From positions 372,001 to 436,000 of the forward strand of contig NZ_CP053097.1 of NCBI RefSeq assembly GCF_013008815.1: a DNA stretch of 64,000 bases. Reading direction: 5' to 3'. This stretch comes from Mycoplasma miroungirhinis (GTDB lineage Bacteria > Bacillota_I > Bacilli_A > Mycoplasmatales > Metamycoplasmataceae). Positions 21,759 to 32,166 of this stretch are shown here, piece after piece. A program made the translations under genes and the position numbers. The notes under the pieces were generated by a model that saw only the letters and a list, made by a program, of their open reading frames with translations, did no database searches and was not told the DNA's origin. Numbering within the stretch: the first letter of the stretch is position 1; every line of letters starts with the position of its first letter.

Positions 21759-22544
21759 TTAAAATTTCATAATTAAATATCTTTGACTTTTAAAATCACT
21801 ACCAATAAATTTTTTAAACATCTTTCCTGTTTTATTTTTTATTGTAATAAATTTCTTTTTTATGGTTCTTACTACCATATAAATTTCTTTTAAATTAACT
21901 CCTAAAATATCAGCAAATCCACAATGCATTTTATATATTTGACTTCTACTTAAATCATCAAAAAAATTATTCTGTAAAACTATTTTTTGACTTAATTTAT
22001 GTGAATAGAATTTCTTACCAAAAAGAGCTTTAGATTTAAATTTTTCAATCGTAAATCATCACGCAGATTTTAACCCTAATAAAAGTAAAATTTTCATTTC
22101 ATTATAACCCTTGATAACTACATAAATTTCACCCTTTTTTCTAAGATTAATTTTTCTCAATTTTAGAAGATTTTTTTCTTTTAAAAATTCTTCATCTAAC
22201 ATATTTAAATCTACCATTTTTTTAATCGCTAAATTAACAGTAGATTTCTTAAATCCAAGTTCGTTAATTAAATCATTTTTAGAAAGATTAATATTTGAAT
22301 TTTTGTAGATTCTAATTGTTATAAAAATTTTTAATAAAACAAGATCTCTAGATAATTTATTTTTTCAACTTTCAGAAATAACAAGTTTTCCACTTTTTAT
22401 GAATTTTTTAATGTGATCTAAATTTTGCTTGTCATATTTTTTCTGATTGTATTTCTTTTCAAAATTTAAATTGTTATAAAAATCTTTGATACTCTTATAA
22501 TCGCATCCATCCTCCATTAACTTTAATTCACTTCATGCACCCAT
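21759..22544 (-). CDS. Hypothetical protein with a winged-helix-like segment
   Basis: A 261-residue frame that is whole only with TGA as Trp (MGAWSELKLMEDGCDYKSIK at the start). The middle, about residues 85-120, reads NLSKNDLINELGFKKSTVNL with AIKKMVDLNMLDEEFL, which looks like a winged helix-turn-helix. The rest is basic and mostly helical. No family is recognised. Candidates are a replication-initiator-like or regulatory protein from a mobile element. Start choice is uncertain: the ATG at 22544 has only a weak AGG upstream. The gene lies between the tRNA-like element and a divergent strong promoter. Confidence 0.6.
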
Positions 22545-22584
22545 AAATAACCTACTTTCAATTTAAAAATTTTTTTTATTTTTT

Positions 22585-22613
22585 TTGTACAAGGAGGCCA
22601 TTAATGATATAAT
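22585..22613 (+). promoter_or_regulatory. Near-consensus promoter with no gene behind it
   Basis: TTGTAC, a 17-nt spacer, then TGATATAAT (extended -10 with perfect TATAAT at 22608-22613). This is the best-formed promoter seen in the window. It points toward 22,620-22,710, where no open frame exists, so it probably makes a short non-coding RNA. Confidence 0.65.
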
Positions 22614-22619
22614 ATAGTT

Positions 22620-22712
22620 ATCTTTTGTAGTGGGTTAGTGGCCTACTTTTTTTTTATTCAGTTTTTAGATCAAAAAATAAAAGCTACAAGCACAAGCTCG
22701 TAGCTTTTTTTA
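22620..22712 (+). ncRNA. Candidate small RNA of roughly 40-90 nt
   Basis: The RNA predicted from the strong promoter passes GTAGTGGGTTAGTGGCCTAC followed by nine T (a weak first stop), then AAGCTAC/GTAGCTT followed by a T-run (22680-22712). The early TAGTGGCCT can also pair with AGGCCATTA in the promoter DNA, forming an inverted repeat around the -10. No protein frame is present. Its role is unknown; antisense or regulatory action on the adjacent divergent gene is one idea. Confidence 0.4.
22680..22712. terminator. Bidirectional terminator (hsdR and the small RNA)
   Basis: AAGCTAC pairs with GTAGCTT across a 12-nt loop, with a T-run to the right and an A-rich tract to the left. It can end hsdR transcripts on the minus strand and the candidate small RNA on the plus strand. 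Confidence 0.75.
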
Positions 22713-22749
22713 TTTTCGACACACTAATTTTTTACGCATCCATATTTTA

Positions 22750-25700
22750 TTATCATTCCATTATATATTCAGCTTGTTTGATAACATCTTGAACCGCTTC
22801 TTTTGTATATTCAGGTGGGTAATTATATTTTTTCAAACATTCCTTGATTTTAGTTCTCATTTTAGCTCTAGTAGCTTGCTTATGAAATCAATCCGTTGTT
22901 GCATATTCTTCAACAATTTCTTTTAATTCATGAGCAATTAATTTTAAAGTTTCATCATTTAATAGATCTTGTGCAGATCTATCTCTAATAAGAGCATCAT
23001 AAAAAGCTCTTTCTCTTCCAAATACACCAACGCGATTAGCTTCTTCTTCATTAGAAACTATTTCACCAGCAAACGAAACTAAATCAGCAATAGTTGCTTC
23101 TGGTAAAAATTCTCCATCTCTATTAGAATATTGTTCTAAAATTTTTCTCAATCTCTTACTATATTCTTGAGATTTGAAATAATTATTTTTTCTAGATTCA
23201 GATATTGCTCTTTCTAATAATTGCTTAATAATTTCCATAAATACTAGAGGTGGATTTTTTTGTCTTAATTCTGCAATTTTTTTAGCACTTAATAATTCAA
23301 TAACATTTATTGATTCATTTTTGTTTTCAGTTAATACCTTTACTTCATCACCTTTAATTGCATCAGCTAATAATTTGGATACATAAAGATTCATATCTTT
23401 AATAGATATATAAGAATAACTCATTCTTAATTTTAAAATAAAACTTCGTATTGCTAGATAATAATAAACATCATTTTTTTCTTCTTCTGTAGTTATACCA
23501 CCACAAACAACAAATGCTTGTTTAATAGATATAGAGAAGTCATCCATAAATCGTTCTTCTCTTTCTTTTGTTTCTAGAACAAATTGTGAACCAAATTGAA
23601 TAGCTGCAAATCTCTTAGCTGAATCATTACTATAAAATTTACTTTTATCTATCCTGTAAAATCACTCATTTAAAATACTCAATTTTTCTTTAAAAAGATT
23701 ATAAATTTCTTTACGAATATCTTGAACATTTTCTTTTCTCTCTCTATCAGTGTAGAATATCAATGCTTCATCAAGAGCTTTAGATAATCCTATGTAGTCT
23801 ACAATTAATCCGCCCTCTTTACCCGGATAAACTCTATTAACACGTGCTATAGCTTGCATTAAATTATGAGCTTTTAAACGTTTAATGAAATACATTACGT
23901 CTAAATCCGGTACATCAAAACCAGTTAATCACATATCAACCACAATTGCAATTTTATATTTAGAATTATCCTTTTTAAATTCTTCTCCCAATGTTCTTCT
24001 ATAATCAGAATCTCCAAAAATTTGTCGTTGTTGTTCTGTATCCTTATTTGATTCTGTAACAACCAATATAATTTGATTCTTCATTTTAGGAAATAAATCT
24101 TCAGTAATTTTCTTATAAAGTTTTAAGGCTGCAGCCCTTGTTTGACAGACAATCATTGCCTTACCATTTAGGAAACCTTTTCTTTCTTCATAATGTTCCA
24201 TAATATTTTTAGCAAAAAGTTCAATCATATCATCATCTTCGAGAATAACTTTCAATTTAGACATTTCTTTTTTTGATTTTTCTATAGATTCACTATCAGA
24301 TTTTCTGGTTTCTTCTAAACATTTATAATAATTATCTATTTCATTTAAAAGTTTATCATCAGTCCAAACTTGAGCTAATCTAGATTCATAATATAGTTTA
24401 ACTGTAGAACCATCAATAATAGATTGGGTCATATCATAAACATCAATAATTTCACCGAATACATCAGTAGTTTGTTTATCTTTGTTAGAAACAGGGGTTC
24501 CAGTATATCCAATAAATGTTGCATTTGGTAATGCATCTCTAATATATTTTTCTACACCATATTTAAAAATTGCTTCATATTCATCTGTATCTTTATTTTT
24601 TTCATACTTGACAGTTTCATAAATACCATAATGACTTCTATGAGCTTCATCAGTCATAACAATGATATTACTTCTTTCATTTCTTGGTAGATTATCTTTA
24701 TCAAACTTTCTAATTGTAGTTAATATAATTCCACCTTGTTTTATATCATTTAATTTATTTACCAAATCTTCTCTAGATATAGCTTTTTGTGGTTCACATT
24801 TTAAATAATTTCTTGCGCTATAAAAAGTTTTATATAATTGATCATCTAAATCATTTCGATCAGTTAGTACAACAATAGTTGGAACTTTTAAAGTTTGTTC
24901 ACAAATAAGTCTGTGTGCTAACATAACCATAGAATATGACTTCCCGCTTCCTTGAGTATGCCATATTATTCCTGCCTTACCATCACCAACAGGTTTAATG
25001 GCTCTTTTAACAGAATTAGCAGATTTAACAACTCCAAAATATTGATGATATTGTCCCATTATTTTTATAGGTTTATCATTTTTATCTAATATAAAAAATA
25101 TATTATTTTTAATGATATCTAAAAAACGAGTTTTATTAAAAACTCCTTTTATTAAAACATCTAATTTATATACACAATTTGTATCGTATCCTTTTTCACC
25201 TTCTATGCTTTTTCATTCATTATATCTATCTATTTTAGATGTTAATGTACCTACTTTTGTATTTACACCATCTGAAATAACTAAAAATGAATTGAAATTA
25301 AATAGAGTAGGAATATCATATCTATATCCATCTGTCTCTGAATTAGAGCCAAGTTGTTCGTATGCATGTTCTAGAGTTGCGTTACTTGCATCCTCTGCAA
25401 ATGATTTTAATTCCATCACTACTAATGGAATACCATTAACATAAATTATAACATCAGGAATTCTAGTGTTTTTTCCTTCATTAAATTTAACTTGATGAAC
25501 AACTTGAAAAACATTATTTTCTGGATTATTAAAATCAATAAAATATATTGTAGTATTTATGTTATCAACTGTTTCAACAGATAACCCATCAATTAAAAGT
25601 TTGTGAAAATCATAATTTCGTTCAAATAATGAAGGATTAACCAAAGTTAATATATGATTAATCGCCATTTCTAAAATGGTTTCATCATCTATCTTATTAA

Positions 25701-25854
25701 TCCGTCTTAAACAATTAAATAATACTTTTTTATTAATAAAATCATCAAATTTGCGATTATTTAATCAATAATCATTTTCACTATCCAAAAATTCATATTT
25801 TTCATTTTTTAGCAAAGTTATTATAGTATTTTCAACTTCAGCTTCATTGAACAT
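22750..25854 (-). CDS. hsdR: Type I restriction enzyme, restriction subunit HsdR
   Basis: A 1034-residue motor/nuclease subunit of a type I restriction-modification enzyme. The N-terminal nuclease domain has [19 protein letters not shown], giving Asp134, Glu148 and Lys150 of the PD-(D/E)xK site. The DEAD-box-like translocase has Walker A HTQGSGKS at residues 299-306 and the DEAH-type box VMTDEAHR at 402-405. Later helicase motifs include TFIGYTGTP and [21 protein letters not shown] helical C-terminal region completes the normal length. The frame is intact through its TGA codons. It is the outermost gene of the hsd locus, read away from hsdM and hsdS, and so has its own promoter. Confidence 0.95.
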
Positions 25855-25892
25855 AAAAACTCACTTTCTATATTATTATATTATTAATTCAC

Positions 25893-25956
25893 AGATAATT
25901 ATTTGTTCAGTTAAAATTACTAAAAAATAAAACAAAAAACAGCATTAATTATTATC
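25893..25956. repeat. 64-bp repeat upstream of hsdR (second copy at 28583-28645)
   Basis: The stretch beginning AGATAATTATTTGTTCAGTT and ending ATTAATTATTATC recurs at 28583-28645 in the same orientation, differing by one A in an A-run. Here it lies in the hsdR upstream region. In the other copy it covers the 5' edge of a minus-strand hsdS fragment. Confidence 0.85.
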
Positions 25957-25995
25957 GCTGTCACTATAAAATTAAATAAGGTTTTAATCTATTAA

Positions 25996-26778
25996 GTTTG
26001 TGATGGAAGAGTATTACATTACCAATATTTATATTATTGATTATCAGTTAATTTAGATATACTTATAGATTCTACATTTAATGAACTTTCAAAAACAACA
26101 TTAGAAAATTTGAATATTAACTTACCAAATTTAACACACAAACAACATATAGTTAACACTATAGGAAGTGTTGATGATTTAATTGAAAATTATCAAGAAA
26201 GAATAACAAAAATGCATGAATTAAGTGACATGATAGTGTCTAAGATAGATAAATGAGTTTCATATGATTATGTTAGATTCGATAAAGGAAAGGAAGTTGG
26301 TTCATCTTTTTATAAACAAGTAAAAAGTAAAGATGATATTGAATATATTAGAGTGGGTGATCTAATAAATAAAAACAACACTATTTATGTATCAAAAAAC
26401 GATAAATTATCCTTATGTGATGAAACAGATATATTAATATCATTTGATGGAGCACCAGGAAGGGTTGCAACTGCTTTAAATGGATATTTTTCATCTGGAA
26501 TAAGAAAGGTTAAATCAACTATTGATGATAAGGGATATATTTATTTTTCTTTAAAAAACAGAATTAATCAAGAAATTATTAAAAAGCATTCAACAGGTAC
26601 AACTATATTGCATGCTTCGAATGCTATAAATTATTTAATTTTCCCTTTATTATCTAATTTAGAAAAAAATAATCTTAATATTATGTATTTTAATATTATA
26701 GATTTAGAAAAAAAGAAACAGAACTTATTGAATATTAAAAAAACATTACTTCAAAAGTTTTTTTCTATCAATCAATAA
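25996..26778 (+). pseudogene. 5'-truncated hsdS (target-recognition cassette A)
   Basis: An open frame of about 260 codons with no start. It contains only the tail of a first target-recognition domain (YLYYWLSVNLDILIDSTFNE), the central spacer HKQHIVNTIGSVDDLIENYQ, then a complete second target-recognition domain ending LQKFFSINQ. Most of the N-terminal half is missing, so it cannot act alone. The central conserved segment (DNA 26143-26196) is nearly identical to that in the intact hsdS. It should be a silent donor of the C-terminal specificity half. Its 3' end overlaps the recombinase gene, which faces it, by 11 bp. Confidence 0.8.
26143..26196 (+). repeat. hsdS recombination site A
   Basis: CAACATATAGTTAACACTAT starts a 54-bp segment shared with sites B (28210-28257, inverted) and C (31499-31552, same direction). 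It encodes the QHIVNTIGSVDDLIENYQ spacer between the two specificity halves. The palindrome GTTAAC lies at its junction edge. Confidence 0.85.
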
Positions 26779-27565
26779 CTTTATCAACTATTGCTTGTTG
26801 TTCTTCACTAGTTTTTCTTAAGTAAATTCTAGTTGTTTCAATAGATTCATGTCCCATAAGATCAGCAAGTAAAGCAAGATCTTTGTATTTTTCTAAAAAA
26901 TTTTTTGCAAATCTATGTCTAAATGAATGCGGATATATTACTTTTGTATTCATATTATATTTAGCGGCAAGACATTTTAATTGGTGAGCAATTCCTCTAG
27001 TTGTGATTTGTTTACCATTTTTATTTAAAAACAAATAACCATCGTCTCTACCTATAGATGAGTAATATTTAATAGCTGCTAATGATAATTTTTTAGGTAT
27101 AAATATTCTTCTTATTTTTCCTGATTTAGTGTATAAATCTATATATCCTCTTTTTAAGTGTTCTAATTTAAATTGAATTAATTCTGAAACTCTAGCTCCT
27201 GTTGCTCCCAAAAATCTCACAACAAAATACCAATCAATATTATTATCCTTTTTTAGTTTATTTTTTAAAAATTCATAATCAGCATCGCTAATAACATTTT
27301 CAAGAAAACTCTTTTGTTGAATTTTAACAAAAGATAATTTGTAATTATTTTTTTCAATAAATTCAAGATATTTATTAATTCCCTGAATCCTTAAATTTAT
27401 AGTTTTCCCTTTATATTTATCAACTAATTCTGCTTTAAAAGCTAATAAATTTTGTTTATTAATAGTTGGAAATTTTGAAAAAAAATAATTAATTGAAAAA
27501 CAGTAAGATTCAATAGTGTTTTTTGATAGGTTATTACCCAATAAGTATTTTTTAAATTTTTCCAT
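26768..27565 (-). CDS. Tyrosine recombinase (XerC/HvsR-like) of the hsd locus
   Basis: A 265-residue tyrosine recombinase with the full catalytic set: Arg125 in TGARVSELI, Lys150 in SGKIRRI, His213-x-x-Arg216 in YPHSFRHRF, His239 in MGHESIETT, and the nucleophile Tyr248 in RIYLRKTS. The N-terminal core-binding SAM-like domain covers about residues 1-85. It sits among inverted hsdS cassettes, exactly where M. pulmonis-type hsd loci carry the recombinase that shuffles specificity genes. The likely substrate is the repeated GTTAAC-centred site. It could instead be a general Xer protein, but position argues for a locus-specific invertase. Confidence 0.85.
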   Translation of the reverse strand: MEKFKKYLLGNNLSKNTIESYCFSINYFFSKFPTINKQNLLAFKAELVDKYKGKTINLRIQGINKYLEFIEKNNYKLSFVKIQQKSFLENVISDADYEFLKNKLKKDNNIDWYFVVRFLGATGARVSELIQFKLEHLKRGYIDLYTKSGKIRRIFIPKKLSLAAIKYYSSIGRDDGYLFLNKNGKQITTRGIAHQLKCLAAKYNMNTKVIYPHSFRHRFAKNFLEKYKDLALLADLMGHESIETTRIYLRKTSEEQQAIVDKVID

Positions 27566-27594
27566 AATACCCCCTGAATAAGAGGTATTTTTGA

Positions 27595-28266
27595 TTAGAA
27601 ATATTTATTAAGAAGGATATTTTTTATGCTAATTAAATTAGCTATTTTCAATCTTAAACTGGATAACTTTTTGATATATATATCATAATTTTGATTAAAA
27701 TTCATAATTTCTTCTTTTTCTAATTTAGGAACTTTGATGTTTCGAAAAGTATTGTTATTAATACTCATCATCGTCGTACCAACTGAATTATTATTTCTCT
27801 CGCTAGTAAATGAATCGGAAATAATGATAGAAAAAGCTAATGATAAAGGAAATTTCTCTGTACATTGAATACCACAAAAACCCGTAGACAAAATACAATT
27901 ATTAATCAAATCTAAATCATCTGCAGTCACAGTTAAAATTTTGTATGAATTCTTCATTTTAGCAAATCAAATACTATTTTGAAAAAATTGCATATTTGCT
28001 CTTGAAGGTCTATTATCATATTTAATTTTTTGATGATTATAAATATTATTAATACCTTCCACTGAAGCAGTGTCAATATAATTTTTCAGTCCCTTATATT
28101 TGTTAATTCCTGATTTTATAATATCGGGTTCATAATAATCAATAAATACCTCTTTTTTATATTTTAAAATAGCAGTCTTAAGTATGATTATTATTTTATT
28201 AATTTGTTTTTGATAATTTTCAATTAAATCATCAACACTTCCTATAGTGTTAACTATTTGAAATAT
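27595..28266 (-). pseudogene. hsdS C-terminal half (silent cassette B)
   Basis: The open frame begins after a stop inside the junction and starts directly with the spacer FQIVNTIGSVDDLIENYQKQ. A target-recognition domain follows (DYYEPDIIKSGINKYKGLKN to KNIKVPKLEKEEIM) and the usual end ISIKNILLNKYF. There is no N-terminal half and no start codon in front of the spacer. It is a promoterless C-terminal specificity cassette in inverted orientation relative to the intact gene. Confidence 0.82.
28210..28257 (-). repeat. hsdS recombination site B (inverted)
   Basis: On the minus strand ATAGTTAACACTATAGGAAG and the following 28 bp match sites A and C. Just upstream the sequence switches to the coding end of a different hsdS (KYFK stop), so a crossover joined an hsdS 3' end to the middle of another at or beside GTTAAC. 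Confidence 0.85.
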
Positions 28267-28634
28267 TTATGTAGCATTATTTGTTTGATTTTAAGTAGAA
28301 ATTCCAATTTTTTATTTAAATTAATTAGATTTTGATAAACATAATTAATTTTGTCATTTATTTCATCTGAATTATTATGTTCTATTATAGTTATACTTTC
28401 GAGCATGTTTTTTGTAATAAATTTTATAACACTTCCTTGTGAATTATTTTTTAGATTATCTATTTGATTTTCGCATTCTTTAAGAAATAAATAAAAATAT
28501 TGTTTAGGTGAAATTACATATGTTCTTTGATAAGCATTAAATTTTCCTACATAAAATTTCACATCAATCTCCCCATTCCCAGAGATAATTATTTGTTCAG
28601 TTAAAATTACTAAAAAATAAAACAAAAACAGCAT
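28254..28634 (-). pseudogene. hsdS C-terminal fragment (silent cassette)
   Basis: This encodes the end of a target-recognition domain (ILTEQIIISGNGEIDVKFYV, NSQGSVIKFITKNMLESITI) and the standard HsdS C-terminus LKIKQIMLHKYFK. Residues before ILTEQ come from the repeated 63-bp block at 28583-28645 and do not look like HsdS, so the 5' part is replaced. The fragment overlaps cassette B by 13 bp in another frame. Confidence 0.75.
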
Positions 28635-28645
28635 TAATTATTATC
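28583..28645. repeat. 63-bp repeat, second copy (see 25893-25956)
   Basis: The same sequence as the block upstream of hsdR, in the same orientation and lacking one A. The two copies are direct repeats enclosing about 2.6 kb with cassette A, the recombinase and cassette B, so this segment may be deleted or amplified as a unit. Confidence 0.85.
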
Positions 28646-29131
28646 ACCACCACTAAAAATAAATTGTTATAAATTAACGAAAATAATAAAATAAGATTTT
28701 TTATAAAAAAATGTTTTAATATAGACTAGAAAAACCAATGAAAAAATATTATTGTAATTCAATTCTAATTGCAAAATTCTATATTATTCTTTTACAAAAT
28801 TATTTTTTAATCAAATACACAAAACATTTTGTATTTGGAATTTATGATCTTTTTAAATTTGAAATATGTTTATATTTAATTCATTTTTGCTTTAGAAAAT
28901 TAAGTAAAAAATATAATTAAGAAAAATAAATTAATAGTTTTATTATAATTTTTCATATGGTAAATTTTGTATATTTAAAACAAAAAACAAGAATTATTAA
29001 AAAATTACAATTTATCCATGATTTGTTAATATATATAAAATAAAAGGGTAATGCATTATAAAAGTTTAAAAATTATTTTAAATGGTAAGAAATAATTAAA
29101 AAGATAAATAGTAAATTAAAGGAGAAATAAT
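28646..29131 (+). other. hsdM upstream region
   Basis: An AT-rich 5' region. A 60-codon frame at 28738-28920 has poor codon content for a real gene and no ribosome-binding site. A TATAAA at 29057-29062 could be the hsdM -10, and AAAGGAG precedes the hsdM start. Nothing else is clear. Confidence 0.4.
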
Positions 29132-30646
29132 ATGTCACAAATCATTGCTGAAAATGTCTTATGAGGAGCTGCTGAAAAGTTAAGAGATAAATGTGATCCT
29201 GCTGATTATAAAAACATAGTTTTAGGTTTGGTATTTTTAAAATATGTTAGTGACAAATACAGTGCTAAGTATAAGGAATTATCTAAATATAATGATGGAA
29301 GAGAAGATGACGAAGATTATTATATTTCAGAACATGTCTTTATAGTACCTAAAAATGCATTATGATCTGAAATTTCTAAATATACAAAATCTAATAAAAT
29401 TGACCCTGAAACTGGAAAAACATATAATTTGGGTCAATTAATTGATATGGCTTTTGTTGAATTAGAAAAACACAATGACCAACTAAAAAATATTTTACCT
29501 AAAACTTATTCAAAAAGCGATTTAGATAAGGATACACTTGGTGAATTAGTAGATTTCTTCACTAATAACTTGAATATGGAAGGAGTGGATGGCGATTTTT
29601 TTGGTCAGGTATACGAATTTTACATTGGAGCATTTGCAAAAAAAATTCCCACAAAAGGAGGGGAATTTTTCACTCCTAAATCATTAGTTGAATTAATGGT
29701 GGACATTTTAGAACCATATAGAGGTAGAGTTTATGATCCTTGTTGTGGTTCGGGGGGTATGTTTGTTCAGTGTTCTAAATTTGTAAAAGAACATCAGGGT
29801 AATGTGGATGATATTTCTATTTTTGGACAAGAAAGTAATCCAGGTACTTGAAAAATGGCTAAAATGAATTTAGCTATTAGAGGTTTAGAAGGAAACCTTG
29901 GTTCTTCAAATGGAGATTCTTTTACGGATGATAAGCATAAAGATTTAAGAGCAGATTATATATTGGCTAATCCTCCTTACAATTTAAAATCTTATTGAAA
30001 ATCTACTTTAGAAGGAGATCCAAGGTGGATTTTTGGAAGACCTAATGATAAGGATGCCAACTATGCATGATTATCACTAATGTATTCAAAACTTGCACCT
30101 AATAAAGGTAAAGCAGCGATATTAATGCCAAACGGTGCGACAACAAGTAATCAAAAAGATGATTATAATTTAAGAAAAAATATGGTTGAAATGGGTAAAG
30201 TTGATGCAATTATTGCATTACCTAATAAATTATTTTATAATGTTAGTATCTCTGTGCAATGTTGGATATTAAATGCAGCAAAAACAGATAAAGATATATT
30301 ATTTGTAGATGCGGGTGATAAAGGAAAATTAATATCAAAAAAAATCCGAGTATTAGAAAATGAAGATATTAATTTAATTGTTGATACATATAAAAAATTT
30401 AAGAATGATGAGTTTAATGAGGGAATTCCTGGATTTGCTAAAGTAGCATCACTTTCAGAAATTCAAGAAAAAGATTATTCATTAAACCCTGGTAGATATG
30501 TTGGGACTGATGAATCTAATAAATTATCAGATGAAGAAATTAAGGAACAACTTAAATTAGCTACCAATGAATTATTAGAATTAATGAAAAAAGGAGAAGA
30601 ACTAGAAAATAAAGTTAAAGAGATTTTATTAAATGAGATTAAATAA
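29132..30646 (+). CDS. hsdM: Type I restriction enzyme, modification subunit HsdM
   Basis: A 504-residue N6-adenine methyltransferase subunit. The N-terminal helical domain begins [20 protein letters not shown]. The SAM-binding motif I is [13 protein letters not shown] (Asp202 onward) after [18 protein letters not shown]. The catalytic motif IV is [11 protein letters not shown] with Asn280. A C-terminal helical tail contacts HsdS. The start is supported by AAAGGAG 9 nt upstream. Many Trp codons are TGA. It should assemble as HsdM2-HsdS with the downstream specificity subunit, and with HsdR for cleavage. Its stop codon lies at the edge of the invertible segment, 2 nt before GTTAAC. Confidence 0.95.
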
Positions 30647-31031
30647 TGTTAACTATGTGTTGTTGAAAAATTAATGAAAACTCTGGTATATTAATTGACT
30701 TTATGATATCTTGAGTCAATAGCGGTTGTGTGCTACCTATACTTATGTTTTTGTAATTAATTGTTTTTAGAAAATAATATATATATTTCAGTATAAATTC
30801 TGAATTACTTAGCGTGGCTATAATCACATTATCAGAAGCTCAAGATTCAAATTTATTAAAAAATAAAGAACCACAATTTCCTACTCTCCCTATAAAAATT
30901 GATTCTTTATTTGAATTAAAAAAATCAGTTTTACCAATTATTCCTGAAGATCCATATACATTATATTTACCATATTCATTTAAAACTGGTAATTTACCGC
31001 TTTTTAAATCTAATATATATTTTAAAAGCAT
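30639..31031 (-). pseudogene. hsdS N-terminal half (silent cassette E)
   Basis: This encodes MLLKYILDLKSGKLPVLNEY, then YGSSGIIGKTDFFNSNKESI and IFIGRVGNCGSLFFNKFES, a complete first target-recognition domain. It ends [16 protein letters not shown] and then a stop. It breaks exactly inside the QHIVNTIG spacer, after GTTAACA. A GGAGGG ribosome-binding site precedes its ATG. It has its own start but lacks a C-terminal half, so inversion against site C would splice it to one. Confidence 0.85.
30648..30662 (-). repeat. hsdS recombination site E (left end of invertible segment)
   Basis: On the minus strand CAACACATAGTTAACA matches the left part of sites A and C (CAACATATAGTTAACA). Homology stops immediately after GTTAACA, which puts the crossover point in or beside the GTTAAC palindrome. 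It is inverted relative to site C. Confidence 0.8.
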
Positions 31032-31114
31032 ATTATCCCTCCAATGTTTGTTTATAAAATTTAAATCAGATTAATAAATATTGTGTAACTTTACTTAATA
31101 TAAAAGAGGAAATT

Positions 31115-32149
31115 ATGAAATTTATTAAAGATGTAGCAAAAATAAAAAATGGTTCATCAAATTCTGACAACAATATAGAAAATGGAATTTTTCCGTTATT
31201 TGATAGATCGAAAGTTATAAAACACAGTAATAAATATCTTTTTGATTCTGAAGGAATTATAATTCCAGGAGAAGGAAAAGAATTTATTCCCATATATTAT
31301 AAAGGTAAATTTGATTTACATCAAAGGTGCTATTTTATCGATATATTTTCTAAAGATTATTTACCTAAATTTTTGTTTTATTATATTTTTTATAATAATA
31401 ATTATTTTAGTAAAGTTGCAGTTGGGTCAACAGTTCCTTCTTTACGTTTAAGGCATATTGAACAAATGCAAATACCCTCAACAATTTTAGAGTTTCAACA
31501 ACATATAGTTAACACTATAGGAAGTGTTGATGATTTAATTGAAAATTATCAAAAACAATTGAAATATTACTATAAAATAGAAGACTATTTATTTAGTTTA
31601 TATGAGAATTATTGTGAAAAAATAAATTTTGAAGATGCTTTTTTAACATTTAATGGTGGTGTTTTCAAAAGTGATGAATACTTAGTATATTCACCTTTCA
31701 AATTAATAACAATAAAAAATATCGAAGATTTATGATTAAATACTGAGAATATTTCATATCTATCAAAGAAAAATGCAATATCTAAATATAAATTAAATAT
31801 TGGAGATATTGTGATGACAATGACAGGTAATATTGGAAGGGTTTCTGTTATTGATGAAAAAAATTGTTTTTTAAATCAACGATTGATAAAAATAAGTTCT
31901 TATTCCCCCTTATATTTACTATCATATTTAAGAAAATATAAAGAGCATATAATTCTTTTAAGTAGAGGTACAGCTCAAAAAAATTTATCGCTATCAGACT
32001 TATTAAAAATAAATGTATATAATTCAATGCAAGAAATTAAAGATTTTAGCAAATACGATAGTATCTTTAATAAGATTATTTATATTAAATGTGAAATAAA
32101 AAAATTATTAAAAATTAAATCAATTTTATTATCAAAATATTTCAAATAA
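31115..32149 (+). CDS. hsdS: Type I restriction enzyme, specificity subunit HsdS (intact)
   Basis: A 344-residue specificity subunit with two target-recognition domains joined by helical spacers. Domain 1 runs from MKFIKDVAKIKNGSSNSDNN to about residue 125. The spacer FQQHIVNTIGSVDDLIENYQ is at about 127-146. Domain 2 contains IGDIVMTMTGNIGRVSVIDE and RGTAQKNLSLSDLLK. The C-terminal helix ends IKSILLSKYFK. It is the only complete hsdS and lies in the same direction as hsdM, so it should be the expressed copy. AGAGGAAATT before the ATG gives a ribosome-binding site. The two domains should each read one half of a bipartite DNA target. At about 344 residues it is at the short end for HsdS, as in other mycoplasmas. 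Confidence 0.92.
31499..31552 (+). repeat. hsdS recombination site C (in the expressed gene)
   Basis: Identical over most of its length to site A and, on the opposite strand, to site B. It lies inside the expressed hsdS between its two target-recognition domains, so recombination here swaps one whole domain while keeping the reading frame. Confidence 0.88.
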
Positions 32150-32166
32150 TTCATGATATAACAACT

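Noticed and set aside
28738..28920. A 60-codon plus-strand frame upstream of hsdM.
   Set aside because: No ribosome-binding site, skewed Phe/Ile/Tyr/Lys content typical of random AT-rich DNA, and no family. Treated as chance.
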